Assembly (NCBI RefSeq): GCF_025753795.1
Contig: NZ_JAOWPS010000001.1
Location: 558,001-622,000, forward strand
DNA length: 64,000 nt
Source: Mesorhizobium sp. YC-39
GTDB taxonomy: Bacteria; Pseudomonadota; Alphaproteobacteria; Rhizobiales; Rhizobiaceae
Direction of reading: 5' to 3'
The first letter of the stretch is position 1; each line of letters begins with the position of its first letter. Positions 1-8,656 of this stretch are shown in pieces. The notes below the pieces were generated by a model that saw only the letters and a program-made list of their open reading frames with translations, had not been told where the DNA came from and ran no database searches. The position numbers and the translations under genes are program-made.

Positions 1-105
1 CGTTTCCTCGCGCACCGGCAGGCGGTTGTTCAGCACCCGGTCGACGGTGGCGACGCTGACGCCGGAGGTGCGCGCCAGATCGGTGATGGTCGGCCGTTTT
101 GCCAT
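1..105 (-). CDS. LacI-family transcriptional regulator, N-terminal fragment
   Basis: Only the first 35 codons are in the window; the gene continues past the left edge. The protein begins MAKRPTITDLARTSGVSVAT and continues with VDRVLNNR, which is the helix-turn-helix and hinge start of a LacI/GalR DNA-binding domain. It diverges from the mocD-like gene, so by position it is the likely local regulator of that operon. Two short dyads lie between the two genes. The ligand-binding domain is not visible, so the effector is unknown; rhizopine, an inositol or another sugar would fit the context. The family call is firm and the role is inferred. Confidence 0.85.
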   Translation of the reverse strand, partial: MAKRPTITDLARTSGVSVATVDRVLNNRLPVREET

Positions 106-134
106 GGTTGTCTCTCCGCTTGCCAAATCAGTCT

Positions 135-167
135 ACATCATTCTGATGTGAAATGATAGAAACTATC
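135..167. promoter_or_regulatory. Two dyads between lacI-type gene and mocD: candidate operators
   Basis: Bases 135-149 form a perfect dyad, ACATCA-TTC-TGATGT. Bases 155-167 form a second, GATAG-AAA-CTATC. Both lie in the 174-base divergent spacer, where a LacI-type regulator and its promoters would act. Neither has the central CG typical of many LacI operators, so binding is an inference. Confidence 0.4.
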
Positions 168-279
168 TTTGTGACATTGAGCCTATCATGGCTTGGCGTT
201 ATGTCTAGGCTGCGACGCCTGCGATCGCGACCTGGTCACGGGCCGGGCGGATCGTGGGGGCGCTGGTGGAGGCATTCCC

Positions 280-1389
280 ATGCACGCAATGTTGGACGCA
301 GCACCGTCCCGGCGCGACTACAGCCTGATCGGCCGCGACGCCAAGCTCGCCGTCGACAACGGGCTGGCGGCGGCTGAGTGGTATCATACCGACATCCCGC
401 GCAAGCAGATGAAGGAGCTGATGCAGCGCTCCGACGGGCCGGCGATCCGCGACACCATCATCTGGCTTGCCGCGCTGATCCTGAGCGGCGCCGGCGGCGC
501 CTGGTTCTGGGGCACGTGGTGGTGCGTGCCGTTCTTCTTCGTCTATGGTGTTCTCTACGGCTCCTCGACCGACTCGCGCTGGCACGAATGCGGCCATGGC
601 ACCGCCTTCCGTACCCAATGGATGAATGACGCGGTCTACCAGATCGCCTGCTTCATGATCATGCGCAATCCGGTGACCTGGCGCTGGAGCCATACACGAC
701 ATCACACCGACACCATCATCGTCGGCCGCGACCCGGAGATCTCCGTCATGCGGCCGCCGGATCTGGTCCGCGTTGTGCTGGCTTTCGTCGGCATTCTGGA
801 TGCCTGGCATGCGATGAGCGACATGCTGCGCAACGCGGCCGGCATTGTCAGTCCGGCGGAAAAGACTTTCATCCCCGAGCAGGAACAGCCCAAGGCGATC
901 TTCGTCGCCCGCATCTGGACGGCGATCTATGCCGTGACGATCGTGCTGGCGTTCTACATGGGCTCGTTCCTGCCGCTGATGCTGGTTGGCCTGCCCAGGC
1001 TCTACGGCGCCTGGCACCATGTCATGATGGGCTTGCTGCAGCATGGCGGCCTGGCTGACAACGTCATCGATCACCGCCTCAACAGCCGCACTGTCTACAT
1101 CAACCCGATCAGCCGGTTCATCTACTGGAACATGAACTACCACGTCGAGCACCACATGTTCCCGATGGTGCCCTATCACGCGCTGCCCAGGCTGCACGAG
1201 CTGATCAAGCATGATCTGCCGGCGCCGACGCCGTCGATCCTGGCCGGCTATCGCGAGATGCTTCCCGTCTTCCTGCGCCAGTTGCGCAACGAGGATTATT
1301 TCCTCAAACGCGAGCTGCCGCCGACCGCCAGGCCCTATCGCGAGGAGCTCCATAACGACAGCGCCGCCGTCGCGACGGCAGCGGAATGA
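280..1389 (+). CDS. mocD: MocD-like membrane fatty-acid-desaturase-family oxygenase
   Basis: A di-iron membrane oxygenase of the fatty acid desaturase/alkane hydroxylase superfamily, 369 residues. The three histidine boxes are HECGH (H102, H106), HTRHH (138-142) and HVEHH (288-292), with hydrophobic segments between them. The ATG at 280 has GGTGGAGG a few bases upstream; an in-frame ATG at 193 lacks this and would add an unlikely Arg/Gly-rich leader. A Rieske-type ferredoxin and a ferredoxin reductase follow on the same strand, giving a complete electron chain. In rhizobia the MocD-MocE-MocF set is described as demethylating the rhizopine 3-O-methyl-scyllo-inosamine. The substrate here is inferred from that arrangement and could be another methyl ether or a lipid. 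Confidence 0.8.
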   Translation: MHAMLDAAPSRRDYSLIGRDAKLAVDNGLAAAEWYHTDIPRKQMKELMQRSDGPAIRDTIIWLAALILSGAGGAWFWGTWWCVPFFFVYGVLYGSSTDSRWHECGHGTAFRTQWMNDAVYQIACFMIMRNPVTWRWSHTRHHTDTIIVGRDPEISVMRPPDLVRVVLAFVGILDAWHAMSDMLRNAAGIVSPAEKTFIPEQEQPKAIFVARIWTAIYAVTIVLAFYMGSFLPLMLVGLPRLYGAWHHVMMGLLQHGGLADNVIDHRLNSRTVYINPISRFIYWNMNYHVEHHMFPMVPYHALPRLHELIKHDLPAPTPSILAGYREMLPVFLRQLRNEDYFLKRELPPTARPYREELHNDSAAVATAAE

Positions 1390-1441
1390 CATGCGCCCGC
1401 GCCGGGCAAGTTGACCGACAAAAATTCTGCTGGGAGGACCG

Positions 1442-1756
1442 ATGAGCGGCTGGATCGAGGCCTGTGAGGCCGGAGACATCGACGAAGAGGATGTGATGCG
1501 GTTCGACCATGGCGGCCGCACCTTCGCCATCTACCGCAGTCCAGACGACGAGTATTTCGCGACGGACGGTCTTTGCTCGCATGAGAAGGTGCATCTGGCC
1601 GACGGGCTGGTCATGGACGACATCATCGAGTGCCCCAAGCACAATGGCCGCTTCAATTACAAGACCGGCCAGGCCAGGGGTGCGCCGGTCTGCGTCAACC
1701 TCAGGACCTATCCGGTCAGGGTCGACGCCGGCAAAGTCCTCATTCAGGTCGGGTGA
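1442..1756 (+). CDS. mocE: MocE-like Rieske [2Fe-2S] ferredoxin
   Basis: A small soluble Rieske-type ferredoxin, 104 residues. The cluster ligands are visible as C45-x-H47 and C64-x2-H67, separated by 16 residues as in bacterial Rieske ferredoxins. GGGAGG lies just upstream of the ATG. It sits between the di-iron oxygenase and the FAD-dependent reductase and should carry electrons between them. Its stop codon overlaps the start of the reductase (TGATG), which implies translational coupling. The family call is firm; the Moc assignment comes from the three-gene context. Confidence 0.85.
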   Translation: MSGWIEACEAGDIDEEDVMRFDHGGRTFAIYRSPDDEYFATDGLCSHEKVHLADGLVMDDIIECPKHNGRFNYKTGQARGAPVCVNLRTYPVRVDAGKVLIQVG

Positions 1757-2991
1757 TGGTCATGCAGGCGGGAATGATCATCATCGGTGCTGGCGAATGC
1801 GGTGGGCGGGCAGCGCTCACACTGCGCGATCTTGGCTTCGAAGGGCCGGTGACGCTGGTCGGCGACGAGCCGCATCTGCCCTATGAGCGGCCGCCGCTGT
1901 CCAAGGAGGCGATGACTGGCGATGTGCCCGCGATCAAGGCGATCACCAGCGACGAGATGCTGGCCGAGCGCTCGATCAAGCATATCCATTCGGTTCAGGC
2001 CGTGGCGATCGACCGAGCCGCCCATATTGTGCGCCTATCGGACGGATCGACCCTGCCTTACGACAAGCTGCTGCTGGCGACCGGTTCGACCCCGCGCAAA
2101 TTGCCGATGCCCGGCCTCGGGCCGCGCTGCGTCTATCTCCGTACCTTCAATGACGCGCTCGCCATTCGCGCCCACCTCAGCGCCGGAAACCGCATCGCCA
2201 TTATCGGTGGCGGCTTCATCGGCCTCGAACTCGCCGCGGCGGCGCGTAAATTGGGGGCTTCGGTCACCGTCGTCGAGGCGCAGCCGCGCATCCTGATGCG
2301 CGGCGTGCCGACCGAAATCGCCGGGATCATCCACCAGGCGCATGAAGCCGAAGGCGTGAATATCCTCACCAGCCAGGGTATCGCGGCCATCGCCGACGAT
2401 GGCACTGATGTTCGCATCACGCTTGCCGACGGCAGCGACATCGTTGCCGACCTCGCGGTGATCGGCATCGGCGCCGTGCCAGTGACCGCGCTCGCCGCGG
2501 AAGCCGGGCTGGCCATCGACAACGGCATCGCGGTCGATGCCGAGCTACGCACTAGCGATCCGGACATCTTTGCCGCCGGCGATTGCTGCTCATTTCCGCT
2601 CGCTGTCTATGGCGGCCGCCGCGTGCGGCTGGAGGCCTGGCGCAACGCACAGGAGCAGGGCGCGCTGGCAGCGAGGAACATGCTCGGCGCCGGCGAGGCC
2701 CACGCGGCCGTGCCATGGTTCTGGTCGGATCAATATGGTCTCACCTTGCAGATATCGGGGCTTTCCGATGAGGGCAGCAAGGTCGTACGACGCGACCTCG
2801 ACGACGGTGCCTTCATCCTGTTCCATTTGGCGCAGGACGGAAGACTGGTGGCGGCGAGCGGCATCGGCCCGGGCAATGCGGTCGCGCGCGATATCAGGCT
2901 GGCCGAGATGTTGATCACCAAACGGGCAAAGCCGGCGCCGGAGGCGCTCGGCTCGCAAACGGTCAAACTGAAGTCTCTGCTGGCGGCTTGA
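1756..2991 (+). CDS. mocF: MocF-like NAD(P)H:ferredoxin reductase (FAD)
   Basis: A pyridine nucleotide-disulfide oxidoreductase of the rubredoxin/ferredoxin reductase type, 411 residues. The N-terminal FAD-binding GAGECGG (residues 11-17) is followed by YERPPLSKEA, a central NAD(P)-binding GGGFIGLE, and a C-terminal FAD motif in the stretch ending in FAAGD. It should reduce the adjacent Rieske protein. The start at 1756 overlaps the mocE stop; the reading frame stays open further upstream but runs across mocE, so the longer version is unlikely. It converges on the DUF1402 gene with only nine bases between stops and no visible terminator. Confidence 0.85.
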   Translation: MVMQAGMIIIGAGECGGRAALTLRDLGFEGPVTLVGDEPHLPYERPPLSKEAMTGDVPAIKAITSDEMLAERSIKHIHSVQAVAIDRAAHIVRLSDGSTLPYDKLLLATGSTPRKLPMPGLGPRCVYLRTFNDALAIRAHLSAGNRIAIIGGGFIGLELAAAARKLGASVTVVEAQPRILMRGVPTEIAGIIHQAHEAEGVNILTSQGIAAIADDGTDVRITLADGSDIVADLAVIGIGAVPVTALAAEAGLAIDNGIAVDAELRTSDPDIFAAGDCCSFPLAVYGGRRVRLEAWRNAQEQGALAARNMLGAGEAHAAVPWFWSDQYGLTLQISGLSDEGSKVVRRDLDDGAFILFHLAQDGRLVAASGIGPGNAVARDIRLAEMLITKRAKPAPEALGSQTVKLKSLLAA

Positions 2992-3000
2992 AAAGCAGAC

Positions 3001-3960
3001 CTAAAACAGCGCTTTCAACTCCGGCAGTTTGTCGTTGACCAGCCAGCCATAGTAATTTTCCTCCGGCAGCTTCTCCGGTTCACCGGCCGCGCGGCGCTTG
3101 GCGTTCTCGACCTTCAGCGCATAGGCGCGCTGCTCGGGATTGCCGACATTGTAGAGTGTCGCTGTAATGCCGGGATTGTCCGATATGTCGAAGCCGGCAA
3201 TGTCCTTGTAGGCGTCGATCGATTTCCTGATCGTCGCCGCAACGTAAGCCAGCGTGAGGTCCGGATCCATGATGGTCTTGTAGACCCCGTTCGGATCGCT
3301 GACGTCGAGCTTTGGCAGGCCGGAAACCTGGTGCACGAGATCGCTCATCTGCAGCGCGGTCAGCGGATTGAGCTGGCCAAGGCCAAAGGTCTGGCCGGCA
3401 TAATAGGGCTGGAAGAAGGTGGCGCCGAAGCGGTCATTGGGAAAGCTTGTCCCGCCGACGGTTTTGCCGCGAAACGAGTGGTTCCACACCTGCTCGCGAC
3501 ACTCCCATAGATCGTAGCTGTCCGATTTGCCGGCGCATTTCTGGAATTGCGGCCGTTGCACGAAATCGGTGATATCCTCGCCGTCATAGGCGAAGGCCAG
3601 CTTGCTCGACAGATAGGAGATCGCCTTGACGTAATAGGTCTGCAGCCGGTCGTAGGCGTCGACATTGTAGGTGTGCTCGCCGACGATGGCGCCGACGATG
3701 TGCATTGGGTCGATGCCATAGGCCGCCGCTGCTTGGCGGATCTTGCCGCGAAGTCCGGCATCGTTCTGGAGCAATGCATAGACCTTGCGGTACTTCGCCT
3801 GGAAGGTGGTGTTGGTGGCCTGGGTGCGCCGGCTGGAGGCGCCCGGTATGTCGGGTTGCTCGGCGTTGCGGTTTCCCGGCGGCACCAAAGTGGCCGCTTG
3901 CGCGCCGAACATGGCTGCCGCCAGCGTCAGTCCGAGAATGACGAGGATCAGTTTTTTCAT
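3001..3960 (-). CDS. DUF1402 family exported protein
   Basis: A protein of 319 residues with a clear signal peptide: MKK, a hydrophobic core, then AQA as a likely cleavage site near residue 22. The mature part resembles the rhizobial DUF1402 family, which has a weak lysozyme/lytic-transglycosylase-like flavour. Examples are the AAAYGIDPMHIVGAIVGEH stretch and the FGLGQLNPLTALQM stretch, similar to the substrate-groove region of transglycosylases. A periplasmic peptidoglycan-related role is plausible but not established. It stands alone, with mosaic repeats upstream. Confidence 0.75.
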   Translation of the reverse strand: MKKLILVILGLTLAAAMFGAQAATLVPPGNRNAEQPDIPGASSRRTQATNTTFQAKYRKVYALLQNDAGLRGKIRQAAAAYGIDPMHIVGAIVGEHTYNVDAYDRLQTYYVKAISYLSSKLAFAYDGEDITDFVQRPQFQKCAGKSDSYDLWECREQVWNHSFRGKTVGGTSFPNDRFGATFFQPYYAGQTFGLGQLNPLTALQMSDLVHQVSGLPKLDVSDPNGVYKTIMDPDLTLAYVAATIRKSIDAYKDIAGFDISDNPGITATLYNVGNPEQRAYALKVENAKRRAAGEPEKLPEENYYGWLVNDKLPELKALF

Positions 3961-3981
3961 GCGCCGCCGCCCTGTAACAGC

Positions 3982-4099
3982 GCATGACCCCGAACCGAAG
4001 GTCCGCGTCAGCGACGATCAGAATCGATTTTCGCTGGAGATCATGCGCCAAATCATATGCTACAGCGTCCTTCGTTCGTCCAATCGACGCAGCGCTGTA
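3982..4099. repeat. RIME-like intergenic mosaic element, copy 1
   Basis: A roughly 118-base element made of two palindromic modules. The left module runs from GCATGACCCCGAA to GGAGATCATGC. The right module is bounded by CTACAGCG and CGCTGTAG. A diverged second copy lies at 14706-14805. The two-palindrome structure resembles the rhizobial intergenic mosaic elements (RIME) known from rhizobia. The family name is an inference; the duplication is seen directly. Confidence 0.65.
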
Positions 4100-4194
4100 G
4101 TTGCCGGGCAAACTAGGTAAAGGCGGAAGGGGAGTCGAGAGCCCCTTTGCCCGCCAAGGCAAAAGCTGGCCAGATGCTTCCATTTGGCCACACA

Positions 4195-4223
4195 TTAGAG
4201 CGACGTGCGCCCGCTCGCTCTAA
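4195..4223. repeat. 9-bp perfect palindrome downstream of hslU
   Basis: TTAGAGCGA and TCGCTCTAA are separated by an 11-base loop. It lies about 40 bases past the hslU stop and could be a terminator stem or a degenerate mosaic element. There is no T-tract on either side. Confidence 0.4.
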
Positions 4224-4264
4224 GACCTTGAATCTTCGCCTGCCGGCCCGCCCGGCGCTGTCTT

Positions 4265-5578
4265 TTACAGGATGAATCGCGACAAATCTGTGTTTCTGGA
4301 CAGATCGCCGACATGCTTTTGCACATAGGCGGCGTCGATGGTGACGGCCGTGCCGTTGCGGTCCGGCGCGTCGTAGGAAATCTCGTCCAGCACCCGCTCC
4401 ATCACCGTCTGCAGGCGTCTGGCGCCGATATTCTCGACGCTGGCGTTGAGATCGACGGCGATGCCGGCAAGTGAATCGATGGCGTCGTCGGTGAAGACTA
4501 GATCGACGCCCTCGGTCTTCATCAGCGCGATATACTGCTTGATCAGGCTGGCCTCGGTCTCGGTCAGGATGCGGACGAAATCGTCCTTCTCCAGCGCCCT
4601 GAGCTCAACGCGGATCGGCAGGCGGCCCTGCAACTCCGGCAACAGGTCGGACGGCTTGGCGACATGGAACGCACCCGATGCGATGAACAGGATGTGGTCC
4701 GTCTTTACCGGTCCGTATTTGGTCGCCACCGTGGTGCCCTCGACCAGCGGCAACAGATCGCGCTGCACACCTTCGCGCGACACGCCGGCGCCGATGCCAC
4801 CTTCGCGGGAGGCGATCTTGTCGATCTCGTCGAGAAAGACGATGCCGTCATTCTCGGTCGATTCGAGCGCCCGGCGCACCACTTCATCCTGGTCGAGCAG
4901 CTTGTCTGACTCGTCGCCGACCAGCAGCGCGTAGGATTCCTTGACCGTCGTCTTGCGCGTCTTGGTCTTCTTGCCGCCCATCGCCTTCGACAGCATGTCG
5001 TTGATGTTGAGCACGCCTATATTGGCCCCCGGCATGCCGGGAATCTCGAAGCCGGGCATGCCGCCATTGCCGGTGTCGGCCACCTCGATCTCGATCTCCT
5101 TGTCGTCGAGTTCACCGTCGCGCAGCTTCTTGCGGAAGGAGTCGCGTGTGGCTGGGCTCGCCGTCTTGCCGACAAGCGCTTCCAGCACCCGTTCCTCGGC
5201 GTTGACATGCGCGCGCGCCTTGACGTCCTCGCGCATCTTCTCACGCACCAGCCCGATGGCGATCTCGACCAGGTCTCGGATGATCTGCTCGACGTCGCGG
5301 CCGACATAGCCGACCTCGGTGAACTTGGTCGCCTCGACCTTGACAAAAGGCGCACCGGCAAGGCGCGCCAGGCGGCGCGAAATCTCGGTCTTGCCGACGC
5401 CGGTCGGCCCGATCATCAGGATGTTCTTCGGCATCACCTCTTCGCGCATCTGGCCTTCGAGCTGCTGGCGGCGCCAGCGGTTGCGCAAGGCGATGGCCAC
5501 GGCGCGCTTGGCGTCCTTCTGGCCGATGATGAAGCGGTCGAGTTCCGAAACGATTTCGCGGGGAGAAAATGTGCTCAT
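4265..5578 (-). CDS. hslU: ATP-dependent protease ATPase subunit HslU
   Basis: The AAA+ unfoldase of the HslUV protease, 437 residues. Walker A is GPTGVGKT at residues 57-64, Walker B includes [11 protein letters not shown], and the protein ends in the DLSRFIL tail that docks into HslV. The start [10 protein letters not shown] is the family's usual beginning; the open frame extends further upstream but that part overlaps the UPF0314 gene. It is the last gene of a minus-strand group beginning with hslV at 7350. Two extra genes separate it from hslV, whereas in many bacteria the two are adjacent. Confidence 0.97.
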   Translation of the reverse strand: MSTFSPREIVSELDRFIIGQKDAKRAVAIALRNRWRRQQLEGQMREEVMPKNILMIGPTGVGKTEISRRLARLAGAPFVKVEATKFTEVGYVGRDVEQIIRDLVEIAIGLVREKMREDVKARAHVNAEERVLEALVGKTASPATRDSFRKKLRDGELDDKEIEIEVADTGNGGMPGFEIPGMPGANIGVLNINDMLSKAMGGKKTKTRKTTVKESYALLVGDESDKLLDQDEVVRRALESTENDGIVFLDEIDKIASREGGIGAGVSREGVQRDLLPLVEGTTVATKYGPVKTDHILFIASGAFHVAKPSDLLPELQGRLPIRVELRALEKDDFVRILTETEASLIKQYIALMKTEGVDLVFTDDAIDSLAGIAVDLNASVENIGARRLQTVMERVLDEISYDAPDRNGTAVTIDAAYVQKHVGDLSRNTDLSRFIL

Positions 5579-5583
5579 ATTAC

Positions 5584-6183
5584 TCAAATTCCACTTTGCC
5601 ACTGCCGGATGGACTCGAACGGATGCAGCAGCATGATCACGTTGAGCGTCAGATTGTCCCGGATAAAGTAGCCGGTACCCAGTTCGAAGATCAGGGCGAG
5701 GCTGACGACCACCCATATAGGAAGCCTTCGCGCCATCACAAATCCCAGCACCATGGCCAGCGTGTCCGACACCGAATTGATGATGCTGTCGCCGTAGTAG
5801 TCGAGCGAAATCGTGCCGGCGCGATAGCGCTCGATGATGAACGGGCTGTTTTCGAGCAGCTCCCAGCCGCCCTCTATGGCCACCGCGAATGCCAGCCGAA
5901 GCCCGATCGGCGAGCGCGGGAACAGAAATGTCGCCAGCGCATAGAACAGGAAGCCGTGGATGATGTGCGAAGGCGTGTACCAGTCGGAAATATGCTGGGA
6001 ATTCTCCGAGCTCTGCACCACCCCATGCCAGAGTTTCACATAACCGCAGGTGCAGATCGGCGGATGGCCCATGCCGTAGAGAACGCCGGCCTGGAAGATG
6101 ACCAGGGCCAGCACCAGCAGAAGCCCCATCCGCCAACTGTCTTCATAGGCCGATAGGGTTTTGTCGGCGTCGGATGTGCCCAT
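5584..6183 (-). CDS. UPF0314 / DUF2585 membrane protein
   Basis: A predicted inner-membrane protein of 199 residues with hydrophobic segments near residues 18-36, 70-90, 130-148 and 155-175. It carries the conserved motifs [24 protein letters not shown] and [13 protein letters not shown] of the DUF2585 (UPF0314) family, which is common in Rhizobiales beside hslU. No function is established. The start at 6183 has GAGGGGC upstream and lies four bases from the preceding GNAT stop; a longer start at 6237 would overlap that gene. Its stop is only five bases from the hslU start, so the two are probably co-transcribed. Confidence 0.85.
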   Translation of the reverse strand: MGTSDADKTLSAYEDSWRMGLLLVLALVIFQAGVLYGMGHPPICTCGYVKLWHGVVQSSENSQHISDWYTPSHIIHGFLFYALATFLFPRSPIGLRLAFAVAIEGGWELLENSPFIIERYRAGTISLDYYGDSIINSVSDTLAMVLGFVMARRLPIWVVVSLALIFELGTGYFIRDNLTLNVIMLLHPFESIRQWQSGI

Positions 6184-6187
6184 TCTG

Positions 6188-6727
6188 CTATTGCCCCTCT
6201 TCCGCGTCGCCCTCTTCGGCATCGCCCTCTTCGGCATCGATCGCCATCAGCACGACGTCGCCATATTCCGATTGCCGCCGATCTATCGCCCGGAATCCAG
6301 CCTTTTCATAGGCGCGAATGGCCCGCGCATTGGCGGGATCCGGGTCGATGATGACACGCGGCGCGCCCTCTTCGAAGAGCTGTTCGGCGAATTGCCGCAC
6401 AATGGCCGAGCCGTGGCCGCGCCCGACAAGTTCCGGCCTGCCGATCGACAGGTCGATGCCGAGCGTGCCGAACGGCTGGTCGCTATAGGGATGGCCGTCC
6501 TCCAGATGCGGATCGTAGCTCTGCAGATAGCCGATCGGCCTGCCATCGAGTTCGATGATCAATGGCTCGACGGAAATCGAGTCGATATGCTTGGCGATCT
6601 CGGCGATCTCTTTTTCCGGATCATCCCACCATTCCGCGACATGCGGTTCGGCTAGCCAGCCGGCGATCATTGGCAGATCTTTCTCGGTGACCGGCCGAAA
6701 ATCGTAGCTATCTTTTTGTTGGACCAT
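6188..6727 (-). CDS. GNAT family N-acetyltransferase
   Basis: A 179-residue GCN5-related acetyltransferase of the aminoglycoside 6'-N-acetyltransferase-like subgroup. Visible features are [16 protein letters not shown] at the N-terminus, the acetyl-CoA loop region [14 protein letters not shown], and the late [13 protein letters not shown] motif. The true substrate is unknown, and resistance should not be assumed. The C-terminus carries a short acidic repeat, GDAEE about three times, encoded by 15-base tandem units. The ATG lies inside the edge of a palindromic element. It sits between hslV and the UPF0314 gene in the same direction. Confidence 0.85.
   Translation of the reverse strand: MVQQKDSYDFRPVTEKDLPMIAGWLAEPHVAEWWDDPEKEIAEIAKHIDSISVEPLIIELDGRPIGYLQSYDPHLEDGHPYSDQPFGTLGIDLSIGRPELVGRGHGSAIVRQFAEQLFEEGAPRVIIDPDPANARAIRAYEKAGFRAIDRRQSEYGDVVLMAIDAEEGDAEEGDAEEGQ
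6193..6241. repeat. 15-base tandem repeat encoding GDAEE units
   Basis: Roughly three copies of a 15-base unit (GCCCTCTTCGGCATC on the plus strand; the first copy is diverged) encode the acidic C-terminal tail of the GNAT protein. Because the unit is a multiple of three, copy-number change would alter tail length without a frameshift. Confidence 0.7.
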
Positions 6728-6789
6728 GATCTTTTCCGAAAACCGGTTCCCACTTTTCGCTTACGCGGTCCTTCGGTTCGGGATCATGG
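6724..6789. repeat. Palindromic element of the AACCGG family
   Basis: Begins CCATGATC and ends GATCATGG, with the family core GAAAACCGGTTCCCACTTTT. A module with CGGTCCTTCGG is added to the right of the core. It fills the gap between hslV and the GNAT gene and includes the GNAT start codon. Confidence 0.65.
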
Positions 6790-6798
6790 TCGGTCGCC

Positions 6799-7350
6799 TC
6801 AGGCGGCATCGAGCGTTTCGATGACGAAATTGTTGTTGGTGTAGACGCAAATGTCGGACGCGATCTGCATCGCCTTGCGGGCGATCTCCTCGGCGTCCTT
6901 GTCGCTGTCCATCAGCGCGCGCGCCGCGGCCAGCGCATAGTTGCCGCCTGAACCGATGGCCATGACGCCATGTTCGGGTTCGAGCACGTCGCCGGTGCCG
7001 GTCAGCGCCAGCGAAACCGACTTGTCGGCCACCAGCATCATCGCTTCCAGCCGGCGCAGATAGCGGTCCGTGCGCCAGTCCTTGGCGAGCTCGACGCAGG
7101 CGCGCGTCAACTGGTCCGGATATTGTTCAAGCTTGGCTTCCAGCCGCTCCAGAAGGGTGAAGGCGTCGGCGGTGGCGCCGGCGAAGCCGGCAATGACATT
7201 GCCGCCCTTGCCGATGCGGCGCACCTTCTTGGCGTTACCCTTCATGATGGTCTGACCGAGGCTCACTTGGCCGTCGCCGGCGATCACCACCTTGCCGCCC
7301 TTGCGCACCGTCACGATGGTCGTGGCGTGCATGGTCAGTTCATTCGACAT
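6799..7350 (-). CDS. hslV: ATP-dependent protease proteolytic subunit HslV
   Basis: The threonine peptidase of the HslUV complex, 183 residues. The catalytic N-terminal threonine is in [13 protein letters not shown], at residue 10 if translation starts at [10 protein letters not shown] short propeptide must therefore be removed, as in other alphaproteobacterial HslV proteins. Conserved [23 protein letters not shown] and [15 protein letters not shown] segments are present. An internal Met at residue 7 is an alternative start. It is the first gene of the minus-strand hslV-GNAT-UPF0314-hslU group and diverges from hisB. Confidence 0.96.
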   Translation of the reverse strand: MSNELTMHATTIVTVRKGGKVVIAGDGQVSLGQTIMKGNAKKVRRIGKGGNVIAGFAGATADAFTLLERLEAKLEQYPDQLTRACVELAKDWRTDRYLRRLEAMMLVADKSVSLALTGTGDVLEPEHGVMAIGSGGNYALAAARALMDSDKDAEEIARKAMQIASDICVYTNNNFVIETLDAA

Positions 7351-7577
7351 TTTGCTGCTCCGATCAGCGCCGATCCCATTAAGGCGATTTGGCGCGTTAC
7401 GAGTGACTTTAATCGGCCATATGTATGCATGGGGTGAACGATTGCAAACCGGCCATCCGCAAGGCGCCATACCGACCCGCATGGCAACTGGCAATCGCCG
7501 GATCATGCTGCTAGAAGGCTTTCGTTTTCAAGCGGGTTGAGCTCCAAAGCGTGCAAACCTGGGACAAGGACAAGATC

Positions 7578-8177
7578 ATGGCGCCCCGTTCCGCCGAGAT
7601 AAGCCGCAAGACCAAGGAAACCGATATTTCCGTATCGGTCCATGTCGACGGCTCAGGCAAGTCCGATATCGCGACGGGAGTCGGCTTCTTCGATCATATG
7701 CTCGACCAGTTGTCGCGCCACTCGCTGATCGACATGACGGTCAAGGCCAAGGGCGATCTGCATATCGACGACCACCACACCGTCGAGGACACCGGCATCG
7801 CGCTCGGTCAGGCGCTGGCCAAGGCGTTGGGCGAGCGGCGCGGCATCATGCGCTATGCCTCGATCGATCTCGCCATGGACGAGACGCTGACCAGGGCGGC
7901 CATCGACGTCTCCGGCCGCCCTTTCCTGGTCTGGAACGTTTCCTTCTCGTCGCCGAAGATTGGCACGTTCGACGCCGAGCTGGTGCGCGAATTCTTCCAC
8001 GCGCTGGCGCAGAATGCCGGCGTCACGCTGCATGTCACCAACCACTATGGCGCCAACAATCACCACATCGCCGAGACCTGCTTCAAGGCGGTGGCCCGCG
8101 TGTTGCGGGCAGCCCTTGAACCTGACCCGCGCCAGCCGGACGCGGTTCCTTCCACCAAGGGGTCTCTGAAGGGATAG
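7578..8177 (+). CDS. hisB: Imidazoleglycerol-phosphate dehydratase
   Basis: The sixth step of histidine synthesis (IGP to imidazole-acetol phosphate). It is monofunctional, 199 residues, with the two metal-binding histidine-rich motifs [12 protein letters not shown], with DDHHTVED, and [12 protein letters not shown]. The ATG at 7578 has AAGGA upstream; a GTG at 7551 is a less likely alternative. It opens the his operon; the next gene starts five bases after its stop. The 227-base spacer to hslV should hold both promoters. Confidence 0.97.
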   Translation: MAPRSAEISRKTKETDISVSVHVDGSGKSDIATGVGFFDHMLDQLSRHSLIDMTVKAKGDLHIDDHHTVEDTGIALGQALAKALGERRGIMRYASIDLAMDETLTRAAIDVSGRPFLVWNVSFSSPKIGTFDAELVREFFHALAQNAGVTLHVTNHYGANNHHIAETCFKAVARVLRAALEPDPRQPDAVPSTKGSLKG

Positions 8178-8181
8178 GCTG

Positions 8182-8655
8182 ATGGCCATCTATGTCGTGA
8201 TGGAACCGCCGGGTAGCAGTGAGAAGCCCGATACGGCCTTTGTCCGGGACGGCTTTTCCTGGCTCGGCTTCCTGGTGCCGCCACTGTGGCTGCTTTGGCA
8301 TCGCTTGTGGATAGAAGCAGCGCTCGCCTTTGTCGTCATGGCCGTTCTCTCGATGCTTGCCGAAAAGTTGGGCCTCGGGCTCGCCGGCTCGCTGCTGTCA
8401 CTGCTGGTGTCGCTCTACGTCGGGCTGGAAGGGGCGGCCTTGCGGATCGGGGCGCTGCGCCGCCGTGGCTGGCATGAATGGGGCGTGGTCGAGGCCGACA
8501 GGCTCGACGATGCCGATACGCGCTATGCGCTGGAAGCCGATGCTCGAGCCGACGAACAGGCGCCTATGCCGCGCATCGTTCCGGACGCCGCCCTTGCCCG
8601 GCCGGCGCAGATGGGCATGACGCTGGGATTGACCCATATTCCGGGAAAGCCCTGA
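8182..8655 (+). CDS. DUF2628 domain membrane protein in his operon
   Basis: A 157-residue protein with a short N-terminal soluble part ([11 protein letters not shown]) and hydrophobic segments around residues 25-60 and 65-85, with [17 protein letters not shown] typical of DUF2628. The C-terminal 60 residues are soluble. Function is unknown. It lies between hisB (4-base gap) and hisH (1-base gap), so it is certainly co-transcribed with the histidine genes. The same position is familiar in other rhizobia, which argues for conserved co-expression rather than chance. Confidence 0.8.
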   Translation: MAIYVVMEPPGSSEKPDTAFVRDGFSWLGFLVPPLWLLWHRLWIEAALAFVVMAVLSMLAEKLGLGLAGSLLSLLVSLYVGLEGAALRIGALRRRGWHEWGVVEADRLDDADTRYALEADARADEQAPMPRIVPDAALARPAQMGMTLGLTHIPGKP

Positions 8656-8656
8656 C

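Larger units (their letters stand above)
3961..4264. other. Non-coding stretch with a mosaic element and a separate palindrome
   Basis: About 300 bases between the starts of the DUF1402 gene and the end of hslU. It holds a long mosaic palindromic element on its left side and a 9-bp perfect palindrome at 4195-4223. I see no gene in it. Confidence 0.6.

Noticed and set aside
205-1530. 441-codon open frame antisense to mocD
   Set aside because: Shadow of mocD in GC-rich sequence; composition is rich in Arg/His/Asp/Gln, with no family resemblance, and the plus-strand genes have clear motifs.
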